From Candidatus Sigynarchaeota archaeon (GTDB taxonomy: Archaea; Asgardarchaeota; Lokiarchaeia; Sigynarchaeales; Sigynarchaeaceae), in assembly GCA_030587525.1 (NCBI GenBank), contig JAUQYW010000116.1:1-40559 (forward strand): a stretch of 40,559 nt of DNA, read 5' to 3'. Positions 1 through 11,100 of the stretch are shown here, piece after piece. Under the pieces are notes generated by a model. The model had not been told where the DNA came from, ran no database searches, and saw nothing but the letters and a program-made list of their open reading frames with translations. Both the position numbers and the translations under genes were made by a program. Position 1 is the stretch's first letter. Every line of letters starts with the position of its first letter.

Positions 1-1
1 T

Positions 2-577
2 AATAGCATCGCTGAATCGGTGCGATTCGTGAACCTCGTCAGCACGATCACGCTGCTCAACGGGCAACATCGTCTCGCGTACATCTCCGGCAGCTCGCGC
101 TTCGCAGTCGCGCATCCCGATGACGCGATCAACGCCGCCCGTCTCGCCCGCTCGTGCATGAAGCAACCGCGCTCGCTAACCCCGGATGAGCAAGTTATCA
201 TTGCGTGCATCAAGGCTGCCACGCGAAGGCGGAAAGATGAAATTCAGAAGGCAGCAGGCGGGAGCATCAGCAGCGGTGAGGATGAGGAACAAGGGGCGAC
301 CGCTGCGGAAATTCTGGCCGAAGCCGGTAATCATTTCTCGAGAAGCGCTGTCCACCGGGTTCTTTCAGTCCTTGTCAAAAGCGGAGTTTTGCGCACGGAA
401 GGGCAGAACAAGCCTGGGGTTGCGTTTCATTATGTTATCAACGAAATCTTCACACGGGGCATTACAAAATTCACGAAGCGGCAGCAAAATATGATGGAGG
501 TCTGCAATGCATTCGTGCAACGATTGAGATTTGAAAAAACTGCTGTAGAGCACGAGCCGGAGCCCGAGGAAAAATGA
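2..577 (+). CDS. C-terminal part of a winged-helix protein (5' end outside window)
   Basis: The frame is open from the window edge to the TGA at 575-577, so the GTG at 20 is probably internal and the real start lies upstream. The last ~100 residues contain a winged-helix fold: an AAEILAEAG helix, then SRSAVHRVLSVLVKSGVL as recognition helix and wing entry, then a strand pair ending near FHYVINE. This shape is typical of DNA-binding domains. The segment before it (TITLLNGQHRL, then AHPDDAINAARLA, then SLTPDEQVIIACI) resembles the lid and C-terminal region of AAA+ replication ATPases such as MCM-like helicases or phage/plasmid primase-helicases, which often end in a winged helix. That family link is inferred from pattern only. 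The tail is acidic (EHEPEPEEK). It lies 165 nt upstream of the surface-protein operon and shows no sign of being functionally tied to it. Confidence 0.6.
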   Translation, partial: NSIAESVRFVNLVSTITLLNGQHRLAYISGSSRFAVAHPDDAINAARLARSCMKQPRSLTPDEQVIIACIKAATRRRKDEIQKAAGGSISSGEDEEQGATAAEILAEAGNHFSRSAVHRVLSVLVKSGVLRTEGQNKPGVAFHYVINEIFTRGITKFTKRQQNMMEVCNAFVQRLRFEKTAVEHEPEPEEK

Positions 578-584
578 TCGTGAA

Positions 585-613
585 CCGTCCCAGCCGTCCC
601 AAGCCGTTCCAAA
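585..613 (+). repeat. three tandem CCGTCCCA-like units
   Basis: Three consecutive 9-10 bp units occur just after the stop of the first gene: CCGTCCCAG (585-593), CCGTCCCAAG (594-603) and CCGTTCCAAA (604-613). They sit upstream of the surface-protein operon and could be an operator or simply a short slippage repeat. No function can be assigned. Confidence 0.5.
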
Positions 614-673
614 TACGCTATACGCGGCCAACACTTGATATCTCGGAACAATTCGGGATGAAAAAGACCGTCT

Positions 674-742
674 CAATTTTATCTGACTTGCAACATTTTT
701 TGATCCACGTCGATTCATCATTATGAAAGGAGAAACAACATC
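674..742 (+). promoter_or_regulatory. weak candidate promoter and ribosome binding site of the surface-protein operon
   Basis: The only TATA-like element in the gap is TTTTATCT near 677-684. An archaeal start site about 25 nt downstream would fall near 706 and leave a leader of roughly 37 nt. No good BRE is visible, so the promoter is uncertain. The ribosome binding site AGGAG at 728-732 is clear, ends 10 nt before the ATG at 743, and supports that start. Confidence 0.35.
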
Positions 743-2056
743 ATGTACAAGACTTACAAGAACTTTCACAAACAATACCACGGGGCCGCGGCGCAGGTAC
801 TCGTTGTCGCGGCGATCGTCGGCATCATCATGGCAAGTGGGGCGATCGGCAGTAATGTCAACAATAGGCAAACATTGACGGGCGATCGACTTGCACGGGA
901 CAACACCATCAAATCGGTTAGAATATACCGAGTGAACATCGTTGGTGACGCGGAGCTCGACGCGTATTGCGCGGGAAACGGAACCGATGGTTCGCTAGCG
1001 AACCCGCACGTGATAAATGGGGAAGATCGTGATATTGCTTTTTCGTATTTGATCACCATAACGGACACGACGCGATATGTCGTGATAGTAAATTGGACAC
1101 TTTATCCGGGTGAGGACGAATCGGCTATCGTGCTCACCAACGTGACAGGGGTCTCGATAATCAATTGTATTATTGTTGCCAAGATCTGTATCGCCGTCCA
1201 CGATTCATCTGTCGTGTTCATAGCAAATTGCACGTTCTCAGGGGCTATTACAGCATTCATATCGCTTCAAAACGTCTCGCATTCGCTGGTCGCTAAATGC
1301 ACGGGAAATGTGTCGTACCGCGAGTTCCCGCTCTATGGACTCTTTTTAGACTCGGTAGATCACGTTCAAGTCACGACTACACATCTCGTATCCATAAAAC
1401 CCGTAATACTTAATCTGGAAACAAGTTCGGGCACGGAAATTGGCTTCTATTTCAAGAACGTAACTGATTGCACGCTCGACAATTCCTCTGCTTTATCCTT
1501 GAATACAGGTATCTATCTCGAAAACTCGATGCGGAACAACGTGACCAGCTGTAATTTCACGAGCATAGGGTGGTGGCTCGATCTATTTTCGGCCGACCCC
1601 TTGGGCAGGGCAATAGTCGAGGGGCAAGGGTGCTCGGGAAATGTGTTCACGGGGAACATCGTGCACGAGGCTCGATGGGACTTCTTATATCTCATCATCA
1701 TAGTCGGCGGGAGCATCATCGCCTTGACCACGCTCGCCATCGCCACGAAACCTCGCCGGTCTATCGGGCGCAAGATGGAGAAGGACGAGAAGATCGAGCG
1801 GATATCGAAGGCAAGTATCACGACGGGACTCAAGATGGCAAAGGGATTTTTAGGGCTCACCGATCGCCGCATCGTATTCACCTCTCCGAAGCGGGAATTG
1901 GTAGCGTGGCTCGGGCAAGTAACGTCGGCAACTGCATCTGGTAACACGCTCACGATCACGACCGGCGACACGAGCACGGACATCGAAGTCCACAGAGCGT
2001 CGGAGTGGGCAGCAACGATTACACAAAAGACAGGAGGGAGAATGTCACGCAAGTAA
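743..2056 (+). CDS. membrane-anchored beta-helix surface protein with cytosolic PH/GRAM-like domain
   Basis: This 437-aa protein has a basic N-terminus and a hydrophobic stretch at residues ~17-36 (signal peptide or anchor). Residues ~70-300 have the NosD-like right-handed parallel beta-helix pattern: NGTDGSLANPHVING as the usual lead-in, then coils such as NVTGVSIINCII, NVSHSLVAKCTG, NSMRNNVTSCNFTS and GCSGNVFTGNIV. About ten N-x-S/T sequons occur here, all before the transmembrane helix at ~312-335 (WDFLYLIIIVGGS...). That helix is followed by positive charges (KPRRSIGRKMEK), which places the C-terminus in the cytosol. Residues ~367-430 (KGFLGLTDRRIVF...) resemble a bacterial-type PH/GRAM domain. 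AGGAG 10 nt upstream supports the start. The next gene begins 53 nt after the stop, so the two are probably co-transcribed. The beta-helix may bind glycans or the giant neighbour; that role is inferred. Confidence 0.85.
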   Translation: MYKTYKNFHKQYHGAAAQVLVVAAIVGIIMASGAIGSNVNNRQTLTGDRLARDNTIKSVRIYRVNIVGDAELDAYCAGNGTDGSLANPHVINGEDRDIAFSYLITITDTTRYVVIVNWTLYPGEDESAIVLTNVTGVSIINCIIVAKICIAVHDSSVVFIANCTFSGAITAFISLQNVSHSLVAKCTGNVSYREFPLYGLFLDSVDHVQVTTTHLVSIKPVILNLETSSGTEIGFYFKNVTDCTLDNSSALSLNTGIYLENSMRNNVTSCNFTSIGWWLDLFSADPLGRAIVEGQGCSGNVFTGNIVHEARWDFLYLIIIVGGSIIALTTLAIATKPRRSIGRKMEKDEKIERISKASITTGLKMAKGFLGLTDRRIVFTSPKRELVAWLGQVTSATASGNTLTITTGDTSTDIEVHRASEWAATITQKTGGRMSRK

Positions 2057-2093
2057 AATATCTCATAACTCGGAGTGAAATGAATCAGAAAAA

Positions 2094-2100
2094 GGGAGAT
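2094..2100 (+). promoter_or_regulatory. ribosome binding site that decides the start of the giant gene
   Basis: GGGAGAT at 2094-2100 has its GGAG core 11 nt before the ATG at 2110, almost the same geometry as AGGAG before the upstream gene (10 nt). The alternative ATG at 2080 has a GGAG only about 4 nt away. The ATG at 2005 lies inside the upstream gene. I therefore prefer 2110, which also puts the hydrophobic N-terminal segment about 12 residues in. Confidence 0.6.
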
Positions 2101-2109
2101 AACGCAACA

Positions 2110-5100
2110 ATGTGCCACCCCCGAGGTTTTTGGGTGGTAAAATCGGCTTGCACCGCGGCACTGGCAGTCGCAATCCTCAACGCGTGGCTGTCGCTGCAGC
2201 CTGCGTGGGCTGAGGGATCGTTACCTGACCTCGTCACGACAATAACCGTGATGATCTCGGTTATGATCATGCCTCCACTGGTCATGTACTGCTGGTGGCC
2301 TCAAGTCTCGCTCAGCGATATCAAGCATAACGTCTGCAAGCATCGGGCATCTATCATCATGAGCATCATCGAAGCAGTGCTCATTTTTATCGCGGTATGT
2401 GTAATCGCGGAATTTGATTACTTCTCCGAATTGCCCTCGTATCTCGTTCTATCGATCGTTTTCATAGGATTCATTACTGTCGCGGCTTGGATAAATGAAA
2501 GTAGCGAGAAGGTCAAGAAAATCGTGAGCTCGCGTTCAGAATGGAAAAGACACAAGCAAGACATGAGAAACTGTAATCTGATCTTGTTTGCTGCCATCGC
2601 GTCAGTCATTCTCGAAGCGGTAATATTGATTCACGCGTATATGCCTATTATAGGGCTGGACGGAATGCGCCAAGTCCTTCCCGTTTACGTCACGGTCATG
2701 ATCGCAGTGTTTGGCATGGTGAAGTTGTGCCGGGAACAAGTAAACGCATGGCGAGATCGGAGAGAGCCCAGGGCTTGGCGAGTGCCCGCCTGGTCAGCCG
2801 CGGGTGTTGCATTCGGCGCCTTCTTGCTCGGATCGATGCCGCTAGCGTGGGTTGCAATCCTCATCATACTCAAGTCGTCACTCGGCTCCGACACAGTTAT
2901 TCGGATCATTCAGGCTCATTCGACCCGAAAATGGGTTGATGCGAAACCACACCTCGCTAAATTCTGGCTCGTCCTCGCGTCGACCATCGGCGTCGGCATT
3001 CTCGTCCTGGTATTTGCAAATATAGCTTGGGGAAACATTGGTGGTCTTATCCAGTATAGCGCTGAATCCACGTCGAAGATCTGGCACACTGCTCTTGGCG
3101 TGGTTGTTGTTACCGGAGAGATCACCGCTGTTCTATTTCCCTTGATCATGATCTTCATCGGGAAGCGATTGACGAAAAACGCGCGGATCGGGGTCGTCGT
3201 TGCAAGCATGTGCTCCCTTTACGGCGTCCAGGTCATTGCGAGCATGAACTCGATCGCGCCTGCATCAGGATTCACTTCTAATTTCTCGATAAGCGCGTCA
3301 TCAGTAGGAGGGTATCAACTTACTGATGTGGCATATATCTCGTTCCAGAGCAGCACCGCGGGTCTAGGTTTTGCTCAATTTGCTTGGCCAAATGGAACAT
3401 CGATCCATCAGCAAGTATGCGAGGTGAAGATCGGTCACAACTCACTGGAGACGACGCTGAGTCCTTCTGTTTTCAAGATCGGTACAATCAAGGTGAAGGT
3501 TGTTGTCGCATATGTATATTGTTTCGGATTGTTCCAGGGTACCACGACAGTTAGCGAGCAAGACATTACCATCGTGCGGGAGGCAGTCAATATCACGACG
3601 ACGCTCGACATTGCCAAGGACTACGTGTCGGAGGGCTCTAGCCCATTCAGCGTCGTGATGAAGGGCAGCGTTCACGATAATGACGGCCAGCCGATCCAGG
3701 GAAGCATCATCGAGCTGGGCTGGTGGACACCTGCGGCCATGGACTATGAAGTCGTGGGCTCCACGGTATCGAACGACAGCGGCGAGTACGCGTGGGCATT
3801 TGAAAACACGACGCTCACCCAGCCCTATCGCTCCAGGGCGACATCCCTTCCCTCGAGCGTGTATGACACCGCGACCGCTTTTGACTCGTTCACTCAAGAA
3901 CAAATTCACGATTCCCTCGTGCAGCCGAGCATCGCGGATATCATGTTCGGACGCAACATTTCGAACACGAATTTATTTGTTAATAACACTTGTTTGAAGA
4001 AATCCTGGGATTGGGGGTATTCGAACAATGCGACCTATGATTTCGGGGGTTTCTCGCAGCGGACCCTCGAGGGGTCGCCCCACACGGCGGTGTTCAGCAA
4101 TTCCATAGGCGTGTTCGAATACAGCGGCCACGATAACGCCACGTTTGAATTTATTTCGCCGTGGTTAACCTTGGAAGCCACGTCGGTCACCAATGCTTCG
4201 CTGTGGGTCGGATACTCGTCATTCCAAACCAAGAATGGGCTTTATTATGACGGCATACAATATAAGGGGTATCCGATGTTTACGGCCTATGTGGGCCTCA
4301 TTGGCCGGGACGGCGGGATGAAATGGAGCAAGACGCTGAAGGCCAACTATAGCATATCCGACTCTGTCATGATACCCTTGTTGAACGAGACTACGCTGTT
4401 TAATGCACCAGGTCGGTTCAAGATCGTGCTCGGCGTAAAAATCCTCCCCGGAAAGAGAGCTACGCTCATCGATTGGTCTGATCAGTGGACGCTCGCATGG
4501 GATTATGCAAAGATTGAATTGCGGTACAAACCCTGCTTCGTGGCTATGGCAGCGAGCGAAGATTTGTGGGGATCATGGGATCGATACGAGACGAGCCGCG
4601 AGACGACGAACCGGTCATGGTTCAGCGACCGAACTCTTGTCACCTTGACGAACATCCCGAGCCCCGTGCCCATCGCGTCGGCAGGGCCAATCGAGTACGA
4701 GGCCATCGGGACACCCATAGAAACCAGCTTGACCGCAAGCACGGGCATCGAGAACTATCATTTCTATTCGGACTGGCGAAAGGGCGGGCAGCAATCATGG
4801 CGCCTTGATATGACCAACAATCTCACCCGTGACGGGTGGGACTACGCGTGTGGATATGGTAGCGATTATAACACCCCGCTGACCGGAGGCATAGCGGGGA
4901 TGGAAGTCGGTTGGGCATCAAACACAGTGGATTCCTACGCGTCCCTCAAAAAGAACACGCATTTGTTATCGAGTCCCCACGCCTGGATCGGTATGGGGGT
5001 CGAGTTTGATACTCCCACGCTGGCTTTGCATGCTATCACGAGCGCTAGATTACGCATAAATTTGACGATCGTGGAACGAAATGGTATTTTCACGTTCCCG

Positions 5101-8100
5101 AATGAATGGTACAAGGTCTCCGTGCTCATTCAATCGACGTCAGGCTGGTCTCTCGTGCAGCAGATAGGCCCGGGAGCAGGACTCCCTGGATCGCACGCTA
5201 TCGACGTCGATATCACGGGGCTCATAAGATCGCCAGGTGTTCGGTACCTCGCTATCGTCCTCGAGGGTGGAAATGTCACAGGGATTAAGTTGGTGGATGC
5301 ACGGATCGATTCAGTGAGGATCGACGTGGACTACGAGCCGAGCCAGCACCACGTTTCCATAGCCGCTGCGACCGGTTCGCATTCCGGGTTTTCGGCGGTT
5401 CAGCCACGAGCCAAGGGGCTTTACACGTATACCATCCCCCAGATCAATTTTTCGTCGTGGCCGGAACCTGTCCTCCCCACGACGCGGTTCACCTTGTCGG
5501 GTACAACCATGTTCGATGTCATCGTGAAAGGAGGCCTTGTTGACGGGTCTGCTTACATCGATATCAGCGTTGACTTGCTTTCCTCCACGGGTTCAGTCGT
5601 CATCTCCAAGCCTGTTTATAGTAATTGGTTCGCTAGCATGACGAGCACCACGCAGCAATTTTCCATCGAGTTCTCGAGCGAGACTACCGGCAAACTTCCA
5701 GTTGCCGCTATACGTTTTGCTTGTACCATGACGATCCCGACGATCGCTTATGGTCGCGGGGTCGATCCGGCCGATCTATTGCTGACGAGGTTCACAAGCC
5801 TCGCCATCACCGCGACCGGCGAGAATAGTACATGGCCAGTGCTCGATATGCTCGAAAACGAGTCATGCTGGCAGTTCAGCTCCCCGTCCGCCTCAGGTGA
5901 ATGCATCCCGCGGCATCTGGACGGATCGACCGACGCGTCCATGATCATCGCAGGTTATGCACCCGTCCTACCCGGGCATGGCTCAAAGCCGGTATTTTCT
6001 GCCGAGGCCTCCAGCCAGGTGGTGAACGCATCTAGCTTCTTTTCCAATGCATACGCCGGGATAATAATCGATTACCACCCGTTTATCATGCCTGCTACTG
6101 GGACGGTGGCAGACCTCGCGGGCCAGAATGCAACGGTGTGCTTGACCGTCGAATTGCTCGGCTTGTTATTCGACGAGTTCGTTGAAATCCAAGAAACAGA
6201 CGTACTCAAGATACCGATCACGGTGAACTCTCTCAGCGAACAAGGTTCCATTTGGCTCGATGTATCTGGACAAGTCGGTCGATCTCCCTTCCAGGAGTTC
6301 TTCACCGCGTTCAAGGTCGTCGTGGTGGCAACTATTAGCTTCGGAAATACAAGCACGCCCGGCGCGAAATGGGGAATCGCTATTGACGAAGCCGAGTTTT
6401 TCGCGGAGGATCTCCCTCCATCCCCCGTTTTCGACGGATTATCAACAGGCGACAGTATCCACGGTGTCTACACGATTCACGTGCTCGCCAGTGGTGACGA
6501 GCGTGATATGCTCGCTCAATACCAGTTGCCTGGGAGTGACACGTTCGTGAATATTGCGCACGGCACGAGGTTACACCGGAATCACTGGACTTTCGCGTTT
6601 GATACACGACCCTTGCCTGACACGGATGACCTAACTATTCGCGTTTACTCTATCGACATTCTAAACCAGACGTGCCTCGAGCCATTAACTGTCTGCGGCA
6701 TCGCTGTGGATAACACGCCAAGTGCGTGCGAGTTCATTGCCCTCGACAATGGTTCGATAATCTTGAATAACCGTTGGATCGCGGCGATGACAGATTTAGA
6801 CTGCCGCAAGTTGGTATTTGATGCCACCAAGGCAGGACCGAATTCGACGACGGTTCGACTGGTGGTTATCTCGCCAATTGTCGATCCAGGGAATGTCGGT
6901 TTCTGGTTCGACGTGCACCAACTTGCCGAGGGTAATTGGACGTTCGTCGCTTCCGCGTTCGATGAATTTGACGATCGGGCCGGGCGCGATTATAGGTTTA
7001 ACATGAGCATCGTTCATCTCGATGCGGCTATTGCATCGCCTGTAGCGAACGCCATCACGGACGGCAATTTCGCCGTGATTGCAACAGCCAATTCCACGAT
7101 CGTGGATCGCGCGGTCTTGTCGATCGCTCCATCAGTCGATGGCTGCATCGAGAACGTGACGACGTGGACATACGTGCAGAATGTCACGACACCGCAAGCA
7201 AAGAACACGTGGGTGTTCGATGTCGACGCGAGCATTTTCGGCCAAGTGGAGACCGCATATTTCATTAACGTTTCCTTCTTCGTCGACGGCTTGGCTAATG
7301 ATTCTGTTGCGAACCTGGTATTTGTCGACACCATCAGCCCAGAAATCACGCTTGCATTCCAGCCGGGGCACGAACCAGTGAACGGTATCTTGACAGAGCA
7401 CCCGCATTTGATCATCGGCGGGGTAAACGGTACCGGCGACGTGCAGACCGTCGAGATCCTCATAGCGGCACCCGATGCGACGAGTTTCTCCACAGTGTCA
7501 TCGGCAGAAGAGCCGACGCTGGATTTATCCATCACGATCCCCGTTTCTATGGATGGTTTGCACACGTTTGCAGCCCGGGTGATTGATCGTGCTGGACACG
7601 TGTTCGTCACCAGCAATATAACAGCCTTGATCGATAGGCACACATTCTCGTTTACCATCGCTTCTCCTTTCGCCAATCAGACTGTCATGTATTCCAACTG
7701 TTCCGTAACTGCTCTCGTCCCGGTCACGGTCTACGTGCCCGATGTTGATGCGAATTCGAGTGCATGGAACATGAGCGTGGCGTGGTACTTCAATGCAACC
7801 TGGAGCCCATCGAACGCGACCTTCGTGCAAGTCGACGCGCACCATTGGACGTCGATCGTTGGCCTTGATGTCGCGACTCTGAATCCCTATCCCTTGTACA
7901 AAATCAAGGTTCGAGGATCGGACGCGTCATCGAATTATACCGCGGAGTCGTCATTCTTCCTCACCACGATCAGCGACACGCTCGCACCTTCCACGGTCGC
8001 TGTTACGAACGGCGCGGAGGATACAGTATGGGGAGGGGAGTTAGTAGTTATCGAGATCGAGGCAACTGACAATGATCAAGTCCTTTTCATTGAATTATGG

Positions 8101-11100
8101 AACCAGGAACCAAGAACGCTGGGCAATCCTGCCGACGAGGAAGGACTACTCGCAAGGCAAGCTGGTGCTTTCTTGCACTTCGAGACTGCTTTACCTGCTG
8201 GCATAACCACCTTGCGCGCGAGAGCAGTTGACCGTAATTTCAACGCGCACACGGCCCTCGTTACCATCGTGGTATCTCCGGCATTGACATTCAGCATTGA
8301 CAACGGCTCGTACTATCCAACCGGAAACTTGACCGCGGTACTTAATATAGGCAGGACTGATCTCAGTTCTATCATCGCTAACACGACGCGGTTGGTCGCG
8401 GGTAATTGGTACCCCGTAGATATGATTGCTGGCGTCGCAGCGGCCGATGGCATTGAATTTGCGATAGGGAACCTTGTTGACGGTGAATATCGGATCGAGT
8501 TGATCGGCCAGCAAATTGCAGCCCTTTCCTTAATGCCTCTAGATCCAATCTCGCTGATCCCGGCGGGCATCGAGTTCGGGCGTGATTCGATTGCGCCTGC
8601 GGGCGTCGCGATCCATGGTTTCCTAAACTACACAACCGTGACACCTTCGACAGGCATCAATGTTACAGCGATTGATGCGAATGGGATAGCGCGATACATG
8701 CTGATCGTTGATGGCATCGTGGTGGATGCAAGCACTGAAGGATTTTTCAGCAATGGTTTGTATTACATGACAAGTTTATTGAGGTATAGTATTGGCGTTC
8801 ATGAAATAGCATTCATGGCAATCGACCCGGCGGGAAACAACGTCACGTCGAACATGGTGAAGATCACCATCGCCGCGCAAATACCAAACATCGAGGCATT
8901 CGAGCTATCACATTATAGCGAAAACCTTGGCACGGTCGTGGCAAACACTGGTTTTGGTTGCAGCGTGAATGCATCCGTTGCGACTGGTACAATCACCACG
9001 ATTGAAATGACGGCGCGCAATGCGACGCATTGCGTGACCCTGCTCTCGTTGCCCGTGAACCAGGCTATTGTGCATGTGTCAAGATTCGTTTCGATTCTTC
9101 CGAGCATCTTAATCCCTGGAGAATATGATCTTGAGCTCGTCGTTAATTCCCAGTCAGGGGCTGCAAAGCGTCAATCTAAATTAATTTATGATCCGGCTTC
9201 CCCGGTTGTGTCATTCGTTGCACCTGTTAATGGAAGCGTGATCCAGGCATACAGAGCCACGTTCACTATCGATTGTAATGACACATCGATCGTGGAGTCT
9301 GTTAAGCTATACCTAGGAGACCCAGCTTCGAACGCCACTTTGCTTGCATCGTGTAGTCCGTCGATCGAGGGTCTGACGACGACGTGGGTGGCGAACGGTA
9401 GTATAAAAGTGCCCTTTACAGGGTGGATTTATGCCGTCGCGACGGATATGGCGGGAAACACGGGACAAACAGCGGCATTCATGAGCTGGTGGCCAAGCGA
9501 GACGTTCCCCGAGCTTGGGCTCGAATATGGGGACATCGGTGGATCTCCACTATCGACTACCGGAATCATCGATTTCACGAGCGCGACGAATACGCCTCCT
9601 AATGGGTACCCGGTACAAGTCGGCGCGTGGTGCACACCCAGCGGTTCGACGCAAAAAACCTACATTGGCTCATCATCTGTAATGACCTACCAGGCTGGTA
9701 CGGCGACCTATTCCTTCACGATTAATTGGGATACGAGCGCCCTTGCAGTTCCTGCGGGATTATCGCAATATTTACCGATCAATTTGATGCAATTACTAGA
9801 TGGCACTTCCACATCCCCATCGAGTGCCATTAAATTGCTTGCCTATACCGGCGCGTTCGAACAGCAAGGTACGTTCTCTATCGTGCTCCTCGAACGACCG
9901 ACGACGACGGCAGCTGGAAAATTGTGGGCATTCACGCGGGTAGGCGCGACCGGCTGGCATTCGAGGCTGGTGGCCAGCATTGCAGAAGCTGGCTTTACCG
10001 TGGTGGATTGTGCTGTTGCCGATGTTGACAGCGATGAACTTGATGAGTTGCTCTTGCTCGGCACCAGGGACTTGATCATCTTGAGCGGCTCTACGGGGAC
10101 CTCATATACGGTAGATGCTAGGTATAACTTGAACACGATCTTCAGCGATGCCACGGAGACAAACAAGGTTTTTGCATTCAATGGTGACACCGGCGAAGTT
10201 TTTGTAGCCCGATCGGGGAGTGTTCGTGCGTGGATACCGGGCACCATATACATGTCGTACAACCCGTATTCTTTCAAGTATGCGGAGTGGACCATGCCCG
10301 GAGCTGCTTGTGTTGCGACGGGAAAGTTTTCAGTGCTTCAAACAGACCCCGTTGTTACGTTTGTCGTATTTGGTGATACGCCAGCTTCGACGGAACTCGG
10401 TTACATCGACACGAGTACATCTTATCATCGCATAGATACCGGGCTCGGGGCTGTTAGTCACATTACTATCATGGACGTTGACACGAGTGGCACGAATGAG
10501 ATCGTGATTGCAACGACGCCGTACCAAAGAAAGACTTCCGTCTTGGTCACGTATTCGTGGGAGACAGTTGGAGGCGCGAAGACGTGGATGAATAGCATCG
10601 TGAAAGACTTTGGCACCATTATCAAGATCACGTGCATAACCGGAGGCATGAACATCGAGGAAAACCCGAACGACGATCTCCTCGTTGGTGATAACACCGT
10701 CGGCATCCGTAACTTCCAGTTAAAGGGCGATATCACCGAGACCGTGGTTGAGCACGACTCGATCAGCACCTCAACCGCAACATCAACTTTAATCGCGGGC
10801 AGCATGAGTATGACGAGCATTTCAGTCCAGCAATCGAGCTTGGGCACGTCAATCTCCGGCGCAGAAGTGCTAGCCGCTGAATCCAATACCGTATTAGCCA
10901 TTGCTATGCCAGTCTTGAACGAGATATCCGTGAACCCGCCAACCCGTTCGATCTTGTATGATCCAGCGATGGCAGATAACATTCCTTTTTACGTCGAGTT
11001 ATATAACCCGGGACAAGCTCGCAATATCGGGTCGTGGGCGGTAAAGAATTATCACGGCGGCTCTGCCGGTACTTTCACGTTCCCGACCAGCTTTATCTTC

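Noticed and set aside
2005..2109. Longer N-terminus of the giant protein starting at ATG 2005 or 2080
   Set aside because: 2005 lies inside the upstream gene and 2080 has a ribosome binding site that is too close; 2110 has the same spacing as the neighbouring gene. The choice remains a judgement.
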